In this document: one piece after another, positions 54,849-63,921 of the stretch
How the letters are laid out: every line of letters begins with the position of its first letter
Numbering within the stretch: the first letter of the stretch is position 1
Assembly: GCF_031598375.1 (NCBI RefSeq)
Contig: NZ_CP123872.1
Coordinates: 992,001-1,056,000, forward strand
DNA from: Temperatibacter marinus
GTDB taxonomy: Bacteria; Pseudomonadota; Alphaproteobacteria; Sphingomonadales; Kordiimonadaceae
Direction of reading: 5' to 3'
DNA: 64,000 bases
Notes under the pieces: model-generated
Databases searched by the model: none
What the model was told of the DNA's origin: nothing
The model's input: only the letters and a program-made list of their open reading frames with translations
Program-made: the position numbers and the translations under genes

Positions 54849-56735
54849 ATGGCTCCTATTGACTATGATGTTATTGTGATCGGCGGCGGTCATGCAGGAT
54901 GTGATGCAGCTGCAGCTTCTGCACGGGCTGGAGCGTCAACACTCCTTCTCACCCATAAACTCGAAACAGTAGGGGAAATGTCTTGTAATCCGGCGATTGG
55001 TGGTTTGGGCAAGGGACATCTTGTGCGTGAAATTGACGCTCTTGATGGCTTGATGGGTCGGGTAGCAGATCTATCTGGTATACAATTTCGCCTACTTAAT
55101 CGGCGTAAAGGCCCTGCAGTACAAGGGCCGAGATGTCAAAGCGATCGCAAACTATATAAAGAAGCCATGCAAAAGATTTTGTTTTCCTATCCAAACCTAA
55201 AGGTGGAAGCTGCAAGTGTGGAAGATTTGCTGATTGACAAAAAGGAAGACCGGTATTCGGTTCAGGGCGTTGTTCTGGGAGACGGGCAGAAGATCTCTTC
55301 AAAAGCTGTAATTTTAACAACAGGAACCTTTTTGAGGGGAATGATCCATTTGGGAGAGAAGAAAATTCCAGCGGGGCGGGCAGGAGAAGATCCTGCGCTG
55401 GGACTCTCGGCCACTTTAGAGAAAATTGGGTTTAGTTTAGGGCGTCTTAAAACAGGTACACCAGCCCGTCTTGATGGGCGCACCATTGACTGGGACCAGT
55501 GTATTCCTCAGCCAAGTGATGAAGAACCTTATGCTTTTTCTTTTCTGACCGATGAAATTCAAGTACCCCAAATCCCTTGCTATATTACAAGAACCACCAA
55601 GGAAACCCATGAAATTATTCAAGAGAATATTCATAGGTCCCCCATGTATAGTGGTCAAATTGAAAGTTCTGGACCGAGGTATTGTCCATCCATAGAGGAT
55701 AAGATTGTTCGCTTTAGTGACAAGGATAGTCATCAGATATTCCTTGAACCAGAAGGGCTTGACGACCATACAGTCTATCCGAATGGAATTTCAACAAGCT
55801 TGCCCGAGGATGTTCAAGATAAATTGATAGCATCAATCCCAGGACTTGAGACTACCAAGATTATTCAGTATGGCTATGCTATTGAATATGATTTCGTCGA
55901 CCCGCGCGAATTAAAACCAACACTTGAAACCCATAAAGCCCAAGGCTTATATCTAGCAGGCCAAATTAATGGAACCACCGGCTATGAAGAGGCTGCAGCC
56001 CAAGGCTTGATGGCAGGGGTAAATGCTGCACACACCTCTCAGGATAAAGAGCCATTCTTGTTAGATCGAGCAGACGCTTATATTGGGGTGATGATTGACG
56101 ACTTAGTCACTCAAGGCACGAAAGAGCCTTATAGAATGTTTACCAGTCGAGCTGAATATAGACTTCACTTGAGAGCGGATAATGCAGACCAAAGACTAAC
56201 AGAGAAGGGTGTTAGGGCAGGCTTGATCAGCCCGGTCCGGCACAAAACTTACCGCCTGAAGAAGCAAGCGATTGACGACGCAAGCGCTATTCTTAAGTCT
56301 TTAACCCTAACACCGAACGAGGCAGAAACTTTTGGTATTCGGTTAAACAAGGACGGAGTAAGACGCAGCGGAGAAACTTTACTGGGTTTCAATAGTGTTT
56401 CTTTTGATGATTTGCTGCGCGTATGGCCAAAAGAACTCACAGATATTAAGCCCGCCGTTCGAAAACAGCTTGAAATAGACGCACTCTACGCAGGGTATTT
56501 AGAACGTCAAAAAGCGGATATTGATAACTTTAGAAAAGATGAAGCTCTCGTAATTCCTGACGATCTTGACTATAGCATTGTGGCGGGGCTTTCAAATGAA
56601 ATGAAAGAAAAGCTATCACAAAGTCGTCCAGCTACTTTAGGCGCTGCAGCCCGTGTTGCCGGTGTGACGCCAGCGGCCTTAACAATTTTACTAACACACA
56701 TACGTCGGCCTAAATCTGCAAGCTCTGCGGCATAA
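54849..56735 (+). CDS. mnmG: tRNA uridine 5-carboxymethylaminomethyl modification enzyme MnmG (GidA)
   Basis: FAD-dependent partner of MnmE in U34 modification. The FAD fold is [21 protein letters not shown], and the GidA signatures [15 protein letters not shown] and [17 protein letters not shown] are complete. The ATG at 54849 has AAGGA 6 bases upstream and gives the usual 628 residues; earlier in-frame ATGs would add an atypical tail. It follows mnmE by 110 bases and precedes rsmG by 10. Confidence 0.96.
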   Translation: MAPIDYDVIVIGGGHAGCDAAAASARAGASTLLLTHKLETVGEMSCNPAIGGLGKGHLVREIDALDGLMGRVADLSGIQFRLLNRRKGPAVQGPRCQSDRKLYKEAMQKILFSYPNLKVEAASVEDLLIDKKEDRYSVQGVVLGDGQKISSKAVILTTGTFLRGMIHLGEKKIPAGRAGEDPALGLSATLEKIGFSLGRLKTGTPARLDGRTIDWDQCIPQPSDEEPYAFSFLTDEIQVPQIPCYITRTTKETHEIIQENIHRSPMYSGQIESSGPRYCPSIEDKIVRFSDKDSHQIFLEPEGLDDHTVYPNGISTSLPEDVQDKLIASIPGLETTKIIQYGYAIEYDFVDPRELKPTLETHKAQGLYLAGQINGTTGYEEAAAQGLMAGVNAAHTSQDKEPFLLDRADAYIGVMIDDLVTQGTKEPYRMFTSRAEYRLHLRADNADQRLTEKGVRAGLISPVRHKTYRLKKQAIDDASAILKSLTLTPNEAETFGIRLNKDGVRRSGETLLGFNSVSFDDLLRVWPKELTDIKPAVRKQLEIDALYAGYLERQKADIDNFRKDEALVIPDDLDYSIVAGLSNEMKEKLSQSRPATLGAAARVAGVTPAALTILLTHIRRPKSASSAA

Positions 56736-56745
56736 GCGAGGTTCT

Positions 56746-57363
56746 ATGTCTATAGATATCATAAAAGCACATTTAGATGTTTCACGTGAAACATGTGACA
56801 GTCTTGAGAAATATGCAGCGTTACTTCAAAAGTGGCAGCCAGCAAAAAACCTCATTGCAAACTCAACGCTACCAGACCTTTGGGAAAGGCACTTTTTAGA
56901 CAGTGCACAACTCTACCCTCTTATTCGAAAAATACATGGAGAGAGAGAACTTACCTACCTAGATATTGGATCCGGCGCGGGGTTTCCTGGACTGGTCCTT
57001 TCTGCAATGGGGTTGGGGCAAGCCCACATGGTCGAATCGAATCATAAAAAGGCAATTTTTATGGGCCAAGTTGCCAGATCTAACAAATTACAGGCGAAAG
57101 TTCACAATGAAAGAATAGAAGATCTCGATGTTTTTCCTGTTGACCTCATAACAAGCAGGGCTTGTGCAACTATAGAGAAACTCTTAGATTGGACGAGGCC
57201 GTTCATAGGAGAGGCTACTGAGATGTGGCTTTTAAAGGGCGCAATCGCAGATGATGAATTGACCTTAGCAAAAAAGTCATGGACTATGGAAATTGAAAGA
57301 TTTGAAAGCCTAACAGATTCAAGTGGGGTGATCTTAAGGTTATACAATATTAAAAACATCTAA
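56746..57363 (+). CDS. rsmG: 16S rRNA (guanine(527)-N7)-methyltransferase RsmG (GidB)
   Basis: Methylates N7 of G527 in 16S rRNA with SAM. The SAM motif is YLDIGSGAGFPGLVLSAMG, preceded by WERHFLDSAQL; VESNHKKAIFMGQVAR and SRACATIEKLLDW follow. The 205 residues are typical. The third parS site lies near its 5' end, encoding DVSRET. Confidence 0.95.
   Translation: MSIDIIKAHLDVSRETCDSLEKYAALLQKWQPAKNLIANSTLPDLWERHFLDSAQLYPLIRKIHGERELTYLDIGSGAGFPGLVLSAMGLGQAHMVESNHKKAIFMGQVARSNKLQAKVHNERIEDLDVFPVDLITSRACATIEKLLDWTRPFIGEATEMWLLKGAIADDELTLAKKSWTMEIERFESLTDSSGVILRLYNIKNI
56778..56793. promoter_or_regulatory. parS site 3 (in rsmG)
   Basis: Perfect TGTTTCACGTGAAACA inside the 5' part of rsmG, about 620 bases from parA. 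Confidence 0.93.
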
Positions 57364-57416
57364 GTTGTTGATATTAAAAGAAAATATTTTAAAAAACACT
57401 TAGGGATCGGGTTAGA

Positions 57417-58208
57417 ATGTCTACAAATCATATAATTGCTGTTGCTAATCAAAAAGGCGGGGTGGGTAAAACCACCACTGCGATAAACCTTGCTACAGCG
57501 ATGGCAGCTGTTGGTAAATCTGTGCTTGTGATAGATCTAGATCCTCAAGGAAATGCCAGCACAGGGTTTGGAATTGACCGGGCTAGCCGAGAAATAACAT
57601 CCTATGACGTTGTTTTGGGTGTCGCAGCTATGGCTGATGCCATCGTAGAAACATCAGTTAAAGGGCTATTCCTTGTGCCCTCAACAGTTGATTTGTCAGC
57701 AGCAGACCTCGAATTGGCTGAAATGCCGCAGCGGAACTATAGACTAAAACAGGCTATTGAAAAAGTTGTCTCAGAGCAACATTTTGATTTTATCTTCATA
57801 GACTGTCCGCCGTCTTTGTCCCTGCTCACACTGAATGCTCTTGTTGCGGCATCAGGGGTGCTTGTTCCTTTACAAACTGAATTTTTTGCACTTGAGGGTC
57901 TAAGTCTTTTATTGAATACAATTCAGCAAGTTCAGGGCGCACTAAATCCAGATCTCGAGATCAATGGTGTTGTCTTAACAATGTATGATAGACGGAGCAA
58001 CTTATCCGCTCAAGTAGAGGAAGATGTAAGAGATTACCTTGGTGATAGAGTTTATACGACGGTTATTCCAAGAAATATTCGGGTAACAGAGGCACCCAGC
58101 CACGGTGTGCCGGTTCTCATGTATGATCATAGCTGCCCAGGAAGCCGCGCCTATATTCAATTGGCAACAGAAATGTTAAAACGAACAGGCACTTCTATTG
58201 CCGCATAG
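57417..58208 (+). CDS. parA: Chromosome partitioning ATPase ParA (Soj)
   Basis: Deviant-Walker ATPase that forms the nucleoid gradient pulling ParB-parS complexes. The motif is AVANQKGGVGKTTTAINLAT (signature Lys at residue 13, Walker Lys at 18), with VIDLDPQGNAS, FIDCPPSLSLLTLNAL and PRNIRVTEAPSHGVPVLMYD. The 263 residues are chromosomal-type Soj. It is 47 bases before parB. Confidence 0.97.
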   Translation: MSTNHIIAVANQKGGVGKTTTAINLATAMAAVGKSVLVIDLDPQGNASTGFGIDRASREITSYDVVLGVAAMADAIVETSVKGLFLVPSTVDLSAADLELAEMPQRNYRLKQAIEKVVSEQHFDFIFIDCPPSLSLLTLNALVAASGVLVPLQTEFFALEGLSLLLNTIQQVQGALNPDLEINGVVLTMYDRRSNLSAQVEEDVRDYLGDRVYTTVIPRNIRVTEAPSHGVPVLMYDHSCPGSRAYIQLATEMLKRTGTSIAA

Positions 58209-58255
58209 GTGAAACCAATCTTGTAAAAAAGAAACCATAAGAAAAAGAGAGATTT

Positions 58256-59173
58256 ATGGCAGGTATCAAGAAAAAAGGATTAGGAAAAGGTCTGTCCGCA
58301 TTGATCGGTGATGCAGCGCCTGTTGTTCAAACAGCGTCTGATGCGGTTCCCGCTACAGAACTTGCAGCAGGAGAAAAGGCAGAGGGTAGACGGCGTCTTC
58401 CTATAGAATATCTTGTCCGCAATCAAAAACAACCACGCTTAATGTTTGATGAAGCAGCCATTGAAGAATTATCCGCTTCAATCAAAACCAAAGGCCTCTT
58501 GCAACCTATTTTAGTGAGGGAGTTGGCTAAGGATAAATTTGAGATCGTTGCCGGGGAGCGCCGATGGCGTGCCGCTCAAAAGGCAGGTGTCTATGAAGTT
58601 CCTGTTGTTATTCGAGACTTGGATGATGGGGAAGTTCTTGAAATCGGGTTGATTGAAAATATTCAGCGTCGTGATTTAACACCAGTAGAAGAAGCAATTG
58701 GCTACCGCCGTCTGATGAATGAATTTGGCCATACACAAGAAGTCGTTTCAAAGCTTGTCTCTAAAAGCCGTTCTCATGTGGCAAACCTTCTTCGTTTATT
58801 AACATTACCGGATAGCGTTCAAGAGATGGTTAATGAAGGTCAACTTTCTATGGGTCATGCACGCGCTCTTATCGGAGCAGCTGATCCGGCTGTTCTTGCG
58901 CGCCGTGTTTTGGCCGAAGGGCTTTCCGTTAGACAGACAGAAGAACTTGCGAAAGAAGTTAAAGGCAAAGGCAAACGGGAACCTCGGCCTGGCGGCACGT
59001 CTGGAAAGTCAAAAGACGCTGACACCTTAGCTCTTGAAAAAGATTTATCAGAGACTGTTGGAATGAAAGTTACGATTGATCATAAAGGCGAAGCGGGCAA
59101 ACTTTCTATCGACTACTTAACCTTAGAGCAGTTAGATGATATTTGTGCGCGCTTAGGCGTTAGTTTGATGTAA
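58256..59173 (+). CDS. parB: Chromosome partitioning protein ParB (Spo0J)
   Basis: CTP-dependent clamp that loads at parS and spreads. It begins KKKGLGKGLSALIGD, the usual ParA-stimulating N-terminus, then carries IEELSASIKTKGLLQPILVRE, the CTP-binding GERRWRAA and ENIQRRDLTPVEEA motifs, the helix-turn-helix QEVVSKLVSKSRSHVANLLRLL (split by a turn), and a C-terminal dimer domain. The 305 residues are normal. Its likely targets are the three parS sites 2-4 kb upstream. Confidence 0.97.
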   Translation: MAGIKKKGLGKGLSALIGDAAPVVQTASDAVPATELAAGEKAEGRRRLPIEYLVRNQKQPRLMFDEAAIEELSASIKTKGLLQPILVRELAKDKFEIVAGERRWRAAQKAGVYEVPVVIRDLDDGEVLEIGLIENIQRRDLTPVEEAIGYRRLMNEFGHTQEVVSKLVSKSRSHVANLLRLLTLPDSVQEMVNEGQLSMGHARALIGAADPAVLARRVLAEGLSVRQTEELAKEVKGKGKREPRPGGTSGKSKDADTLALEKDLSETVGMKVTIDHKGEAGKLSIDYLTLEQLDDICARLGVSLM

Positions 59174-59198
59174 GGGATGTGCCTGAGACTTAGAAAGT

Positions 59199-59228
59199 AA
59201 AAAGCCCTGCAACAACAGGGCTTTTTTT
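59199..59228. terminator. Bidirectional terminator between parB and carD
   Basis: AAAAGCCCTG and CAGGGCTTTT stem around CAACAA, with A-run left and T-run right. Confidence 0.9.
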
Positions 59229-59251
59229 AATTTAAAAGGCGAGGCATATTA

Positions 59252-59764
59252 CTATGCAGCGCTGAGTTCTTGCTCAAGCTTTGAAATAGCCGCTTCTTCA
59301 TCGATATCTTCTACTGCAGCTAATTCCCGCGCCAAACGACCAAGAGCACTTTCATAAATTTGACGCTCAGAATATGATTGCTCTGGCTGATCTTCTTTAC
59401 GATGGAGATCTCTGACAACTTCAGCAATTGAAATAAGGTCACCACTATTGATTTTGGCTTCATATTCTTGAGCACGGCGTGACCACATTGTCCGCTTAAT
59501 CCGTGCGCGGCCTTTAAGTGTTGTGAAAGCTTCTTGAAGTTTACTCTCGTTAGAAAGGCGACGCATGCCACTTGAGCGAACTTTATTCATTGGAACCCTT
59601 AGGGTCATGCGTTCTTTTTCAAAACGGATAACATAAAGCTCTAATGAAATGCCGGCAATTTCTTCTTTTTCAATATCGATAATATGTCCTACCCCATGCT
59701 TAGGGTACACAACATAATCGCCAACATTATATGAATTTTTTTCAGACTTAGACGCCATGGTCAT
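59252..59764 (-). CDS. carD: CarD family transcriptional regulator
   Basis: RNA-polymerase-binding regulator that stabilises open promoter complexes. The N-terminal Tudor-like RID domain reads YNVGDYVVYPKHGVGHIIDIE, then LYVIRFEKERMTLRVPMNK. The helical DNA-binding C-terminal part includes KRTMWSRRAQEYEAKINSGDL and the conserved tryptophan. The 170 residues match. It is preceded by an unusual hairpin-bearing leader. Confidence 0.95.
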   Translation of the reverse strand: MTMASKSEKNSYNVGDYVVYPKHGVGHIIDIEKEEIAGISLELYVIRFEKERMTLRVPMNKVRSSGMRRLSNESKLQEAFTTLKGRARIKRTMWSRRAQEYEAKINSGDLISIAEVVRDLHRKEDQPEQSYSERQIYESALGRLARELAAVEDIDEEAAISKLEQELSAA

Positions 59765-59851
59765 TCTAATCCTTTACATTGATGTATCTATTTGGTCTTT
59801 CTTATGGTCTGCTGAGCATCAGCACCAAGAGGCAGAAAGTCTATAGACACT

Positions 59852-59900
59852 AAAAAAAGCCCTATCGCTAAGTATGTGTTAGCGAGATAAGTTCAGGCTT
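59852..59900 (-). terminator. Hairpin with T-tract in the carD leader (attenuator candidate)
   Basis: Perfect inner stem TCGCTAA-N7-TTAGCGA (59865-59885), outer pairing AAGCC/GGCTT, then seven T on the minus strand. It lies 88 bases before the carD start and just after a TATAAT at 59905-59910. Confidence 0.55.
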
Positions 59901-59959
59901 ATACATTATAACTCAATCACTCTCTTCAGGGGTGAATGCCGCTGACCGTGATTGGAGCC

Positions 59960-60002
59960 AAAAAAAACAGCGGAAGGCCTCTTTCAGGCTGGTTTCTGCT
60001 GT
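59960..60002 (-). terminator. Second minus-strand terminator-like hairpin
   Basis: Minus strand ACAGC, GAA, GCCT / AGGC, TTC, GCTGT pair with small internal loops, followed by eight T. It does not close any annotated gene, because fdxA already has a terminator upstream of it; it may end a short RNA. Confidence 0.5.
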
Positions 60003-60069
60003 AACAAGGAACATTGTAACATAAATGTCACCTTTTTAACAGGCCCATATTGAAATAAAATTACTCAAC

Positions 60070-60098
60070 AAAAAAAGCCAGGGAAACCCTGACTTTTT
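60070..60098 (-). terminator. Rho-independent terminator of fdxA
   Basis: Minus-strand stem GTCAGGG-TTT-CCCTGGC followed by seven T, 31 bases past the fdxA stop. Confidence 0.85.
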
Positions 60099-60128
60099 GT
60101 ATATTTTTCAATTATTTAGAAGTGAGAC

Positions 60129-60464
60129 TTAATCACCATCCCCAGGGTTTTCGCTCAACAGCTCTTTTTTATCATCTTTTCCATCCCAGTCCTCGGCATC
60201 TGGCATTGGATCCTTTTGAACTGTGATATTTGGCCATGATTCGGAGAATTTTGTATTGATTTCTAGCCATTCATCAAGGCCATCCTCTGTATCTGGCAGA
60301 ATAGCTTCGGCGGGACACTCTGGTTCACAGACACCACAATCAATACATTCATTGGGGTTAATGACCAGCATGTTTTCGCCTTCATAAAAACAATCAACAG
60401 GGCAAACTTCTACGCAATCTGTATATTTACAGTTAATGCAGGCTTCTGTAACCACATAGGTCAT
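60129..60464 (-). CDS. fdxA: 7Fe ferredoxin FdxA
   Basis: Small electron carrier with one [3Fe-4S] and one [4Fe-4S] cluster. Cysteines are at 9, 12, 17, 21 and 25 ([17 protein letters not shown]) and 40, 43, 46 and 50 ([11 protein letters not shown]). Starting at [12 protein letters not shown] gives 111 residues, the family size; an in-frame ATG 11 codons upstream would add an unusual tail. A Fur-box-like sequence lies about 130 bases upstream. Confidence 0.95.
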   Translation of the reverse strand: MTYVVTEACINCKYTDCVEVCPVDCFYEGENMLVINPNECIDCGVCEPECPAEAILPDTEDGLDEWLEINTKFSESWPNITVQKDPMPDAEDWDGKDDKKELLSENPGDGD

Positions 60465-60591
60465 GGAACATCTCCGATTTTTATAATCCTGACTCACCCT
60501 ATAGGCTGGTGAGCCGTCGATATTTTATATGCACAAAAATTTAAAACATCACAACAGAAATATGCGCAAACCGTTGAATTTCCTGTTTTTT

Positions 60592-60610
60592 GAGAATGGT
60601 TATCATTAAT
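60592..60610. promoter_or_regulatory. Fur-box-like sequence upstream of fdxA
   Basis: The 19 bases match the classical Fur box at 14 positions (core GAGAATGGTTATCATTA). It lies between the S4-protein stop and fdxA. Confidence 0.3.
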
Positions 60611-60616
60611 AAGAAC

Positions 60617-61009
60617 TTATTCTTGGCTCTCTGTCAGTTTCTCATAAGCCCGACGGTCTTTTTTCGTGGGCCGGCCCATTCCTTGTTCGCGTGCAGGGTT
60701 ATATCGTCTATCTTTATTGGCGTGTTTAGGAACGGGGTCTGGAGATAGGTCTTCATAAAGTTCTTTTGCTTCGCTGTAGGGACCTCGGTGTGTCGAGAGA
60801 GCTTTGATTTCTATAATTCGAACATCCCCCTCCTTAACGAAGGTTAAGACATCACCCACACTGATAGAGCTGCTTGGTTTGCTAATCACAGTACCGTTCA
60901 CGCGGACTTTTTTAGCTTTAACAAGTTTGGTCGCTATGGACCGAGTTTTAAAAAAACGGGCATGCCAAAGCCAGATATCCACTCGCTCTTTCATGCCCGC
61001 TTCTGTCAC
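60617..61009 (-). CDS. S4-domain RNA-binding protein (Hsp15-like)
   Basis: A 130-residue protein with an N-terminal S4 RNA-binding fold: RVDIWLWHARFFKTRSIATKLVKAKKVRVNG and then SVGDVLTF, as in heat-shock protein 15, which binds stalled 50S-peptidyl-tRNA complexes. The C-terminus is basic (NKDRRYNPAREQGMGRPTKKDRRAYEKL). It lies between the helicase and fdxA on the same strand, the conserved alphaproteobacterial order. Confidence 0.92.
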   Translation of the reverse strand: MTEAGMKERVDIWLWHARFFKTRSIATKLVKAKKVRVNGTVISKPSSSISVGDVLTFVKEGDVRIIEIKALSTHRGPYSEAKELYEDLSPDPVPKHANKDRRYNPAREQGMGRPTKKDRRAYEKLTESQE

Positions 61010-61029
61010 TTTCTGTCTCCCTAGGAGGG

Positions 61030-63921
61030 TTATTTCTTCAAGGCATCTTTCAGGCTGGCTAGGGCAGCAAAAGGGCTATCAGGATCAGCAACTTTTTCCT
61101 TCTTTTTAGGATGAGAAGGTCGAGACTGTTGTTTTCCGCCTTTTTGTCCGGGCTTTTTGCCTTTGAATGGCTTTTTACCTGTTGGCTTACCACCACGCGG
61201 TTTCGCAGAGAAACGTTTTGGCGCCCACTTAAAGAAGAAGCGCTCTACTTTTTCTTCTTCTGTCGCTTCATTCTGTTCAGAGTTTGTTTCAGCTGGGGTC
61301 GGGTCTGGCTCAATTGTATCAGAAGCCGCGACATCAACAGGCTTTTCAGCTTCTTCAGTAGGGGTGTTTACAATCGCTGTTTCGTCAGAAACTTCGGTCG
61401 GTGTTGCTTCAGCATTGGTTTCTGTAGCGTCGCCTTCTTTTTCGATTTTTACTGGGTCAAGTTGTCTCACTTCATGGCTGTAGCCAATGGCAGTCATGAC
61501 TTCAGCAAAGTCACTTCCGGAAAGACCAACGAGTCCCATAATTTCTGGAGATACTTCAAAGAAACCATCAAAGTCAGCAGCATCAATATCTTCCGGCTTC
61601 ATTCCTAGAGGGCGAACGGCATCCGCAAGACGCTCAAACATATCCATACGAATGGCTTTTGTGCCAGTCACGATAAACCCAGCAAGTTCGTAAAAGGCAC
61701 GAGGAGCTGATTTTTCAACATCTACCCAGACCATACCAGGAGTTGGGAGCGTCGGAAGACTGTCATGACCATTCTTTTGTGCCCACATCATCAACCGCAT
61801 TTCTGTGGCATGGGGCTTAAGAATTAAAGGAATGTAAAGACTGTTTGTTCCGATCCGAATACCAAACCGTCGTAAGCCTTTACGAGCTTCTTGATCCAGT
61901 TGACGCAGTTCTGCACCAACGGCAGACCTTGGGAGGACACCAAAGTTTTCAAAGACTTGGTAGGCTATACCACGTGTTATGCCTGAGAGAGGTTCTGTCC
62001 CTTCTGGGGCTTCAATCTCGCCGTTTAGCTCTTGGCCAAGTTTAACAAGATTTTCCATTTTCTCAGCAATGCGCTCATCAAGCCATTTTTGAATCAACTC
62101 TTGAACAGTGGTGCTATTTTCCCCTTCTAAAAGGGTGCCTTCAAGCATTTTTACGCGGGGCGCAAACATCGCACTGGAATCTGTTACTGTGGCAAGGGGC
62201 GAGCCTTCCCATACAAGCCGGGGGGCATGCAAACCATTGTCAAAATTAAATTCAAGGGTTTTGACCCCAACATTACCAAAGAGTTTAACACGACGGGTCA
62301 TTTCTGAAGCGAGAGCTTTCTTTGCTTCTTCCATGAGTTTAGCATGGTCATCGCGAGCAGGGCCGCCTTCTGTAACAAAGGTAAATCCCTTAAGTTCGCC
62401 AATTTCAAGGCCGTCAACACTCACCTTGTTTGTTTCGTTATTGATATCCACTTTTAATATGCCTTTTTGACGCAGCGACTTTAACAGTACCGCTGTTCGT
62501 CGGTCTACAAACCGCTGCGTTAATCTTTCATGCAATGCGTCAGATAGTGAATCTTCAACACTGCGGGTTACATGGGCCCAATGCTCAGCATCTTTAAGCC
62601 AGTTTTTTCTATGCGATATATAAGTCCATACACGGATAGACGCCAATCGCTGGGCCAAGGTATCTATATCCCCGCCCTTATTGTCAAGTCGCTTTACACT
62701 TCTTGCCATAAAGTCTTCATCAATTACGCCTTTTGTGCCCATAAGGTCACAGTATATGCGGGATAGAAGGCTGTAATGGTCTGCATCAGAGATTTTTCTA
62801 AAGTCAGGAATTTGACAAACAGACCAGAGAGTTTGAACGGCCCCACTATGAGACGCTTTTTTTGCGATATCGTCATTTTGAGAAAGGGCCTTAAGGGCCT
62901 TCACATCAACACTATCACGAGTTAGATAAAGACCCTCTGTCATAGGTTTTTGCTCAAGAGATTTTATTAGCCGAAGAGGGGATGCAAAATCTAATTTGCT
63001 GGACCGCCATTGAAGTGCTTTCACAGGATCAAACTTATGGTCTTCAATTTTACTGACAATATCCAAATCCAATTGATTACCATCGCCTTGGCCAGCAAGT
63101 GTCGTGAATTTCCCATTTGTTCGATAGCGGCCAGCACGGCCTGCAATTTGACCCAGTTCAGCAGGGCGGAGTTGTCTAACGCGTTCGCCGTCAAATTTTG
63201 TGAGGCCAGAAAAAACAATAGTATCAATTTCCATGTTTAGCCCCATGCCAATAGCATCGGTTGCCACTAAATAATCAACTTCACCATTTTGGTAAAGCTC
63301 AACCTGAGCATTGCGGGTTCTAGGGCTAAGGGCACCCATGACAATGGCAGCCCCTCCTTTTTGGCGACGTAAAATTTCGGCGAAAGCATATACATCATCC
63401 GAGGAGAAACCAACAAGAGCGGTCCGTCTCGGTAGTTTTGAAACCTTCAAAGGTTTGCAATATGAAAGAATAGAAAAACGATCGCGGCGCAGAATTTCAA
63501 TAGTAGGAACCAATCGACGGATCATCCGCTCCATGGTATCTGATCCTAGAAAGAGAGTTTCTTGTGATCCTCTAGAATGAAGAAGGTGTTCCGTAAAAAC
63601 ATGTCCGCGCTGTTTGTCCTCACACATTTGAATTTCATCGATTGCTACAAAATGAGCCCCTGAATGACGCGGCATCGCTTCTACAGTCGCTAAAGTATAG
63701 CGCGCGCCGTCCGGTATGATACGCTCTTCCCCGGTGATAAGGGCGACTTGGTTTTTGCCTTTGGCGGCAACAACACGGTCGTAGACTTCCCTGGCAAGGA
63801 GACGGAGAGGAAAACCCATAACTCCAGATTGGTGTGCGAGCATGCGCTCGATAGCATAATGGGTTTTGCCAGTATTTGTTGGGCCAAGAACGGCCTTAAT
63901 CGCAGACATGATTGTGCTCAT
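61030..63921 (-). CDS. SUV3-like DEAD/H helicase
   Basis: A 963-residue superfamily 2 helicase of the mitochondrial SUV3/MgpS type. Walker A is AVLGPTNTGKTHYAIERM, motif II is FVAIDEIQMCED, the C-terminal RecA-like part has IVMGALSPRTRNAQVELY, and motif VI is LGQIAGRAGRYRTNGKFT. The middle is a long helical region. The last about 150 residues are a low-complexity acidic then basic tail (GGKPTGKKPFKGKKPGQKGG), probably disordered and RNA-contacting. The family acts in RNA turnover in mitochondria; the bacterial role is less clear. An ATG four codons later is an alternative start. The final 79 bases of the window show no gene. Confidence 0.9.
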   Translation of the reverse strand: MSTIMSAIKAVLGPTNTGKTHYAIERMLAHQSGVMGFPLRLLAREVYDRVVAAKGKNQVALITGEERIIPDGARYTLATVEAMPRHSGAHFVAIDEIQMCEDKQRGHVFTEHLLHSRGSQETLFLGSDTMERMIRRLVPTIEILRRDRFSILSYCKPLKVSKLPRRTALVGFSSDDVYAFAEILRRQKGGAAIVMGALSPRTRNAQVELYQNGEVDYLVATDAIGMGLNMEIDTIVFSGLTKFDGERVRQLRPAELGQIAGRAGRYRTNGKFTTLAGQGDGNQLDLDIVSKIEDHKFDPVKALQWRSSKLDFASPLRLIKSLEQKPMTEGLYLTRDSVDVKALKALSQNDDIAKKASHSGAVQTLWSVCQIPDFRKISDADHYSLLSRIYCDLMGTKGVIDEDFMARSVKRLDNKGGDIDTLAQRLASIRVWTYISHRKNWLKDAEHWAHVTRSVEDSLSDALHERLTQRFVDRRTAVLLKSLRQKGILKVDINNETNKVSVDGLEIGELKGFTFVTEGGPARDDHAKLMEEAKKALASEMTRRVKLFGNVGVKTLEFNFDNGLHAPRLVWEGSPLATVTDSSAMFAPRVKMLEGTLLEGENSTTVQELIQKWLDERIAEKMENLVKLGQELNGEIEAPEGTEPLSGITRGIAYQVFENFGVLPRSAVGAELRQLDQEARKGLRRFGIRIGTNSLYIPLILKPHATEMRLMMWAQKNGHDSLPTLPTPGMVWVDVEKSAPRAFYELAGFIVTGTKAIRMDMFERLADAVRPLGMKPEDIDAADFDGFFEVSPEIMGLVGLSGSDFAEVMTAIGYSHEVRQLDPVKIEKEGDATETNAEATPTEVSDETAIVNTPTEEAEKPVDVAASDTIEPDPTPAETNSEQNEATEEEKVERFFFKWAPKRFSAKPRGGKPTGKKPFKGKKPGQKGGKQQSRPSHPKKKEKVADPDSPFAALASLKDALKK

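Larger units (their letters stand above)
59765..60128 (-). promoter_or_regulatory. fdxA-carD intergenic region with three terminator-like hairpins
   Basis: A 364-base gap without a coding frame. On the minus strand it carries, in order of transcription, the fdxA terminator (60098-60070), a second hairpin with 8 T (60002-59960), a TATAAT -10-like hexamer (59910-59905) and a third hairpin followed by 7 T (59900-59852). The last 87 bases before carD show nothing marked. Confidence 0.6.
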
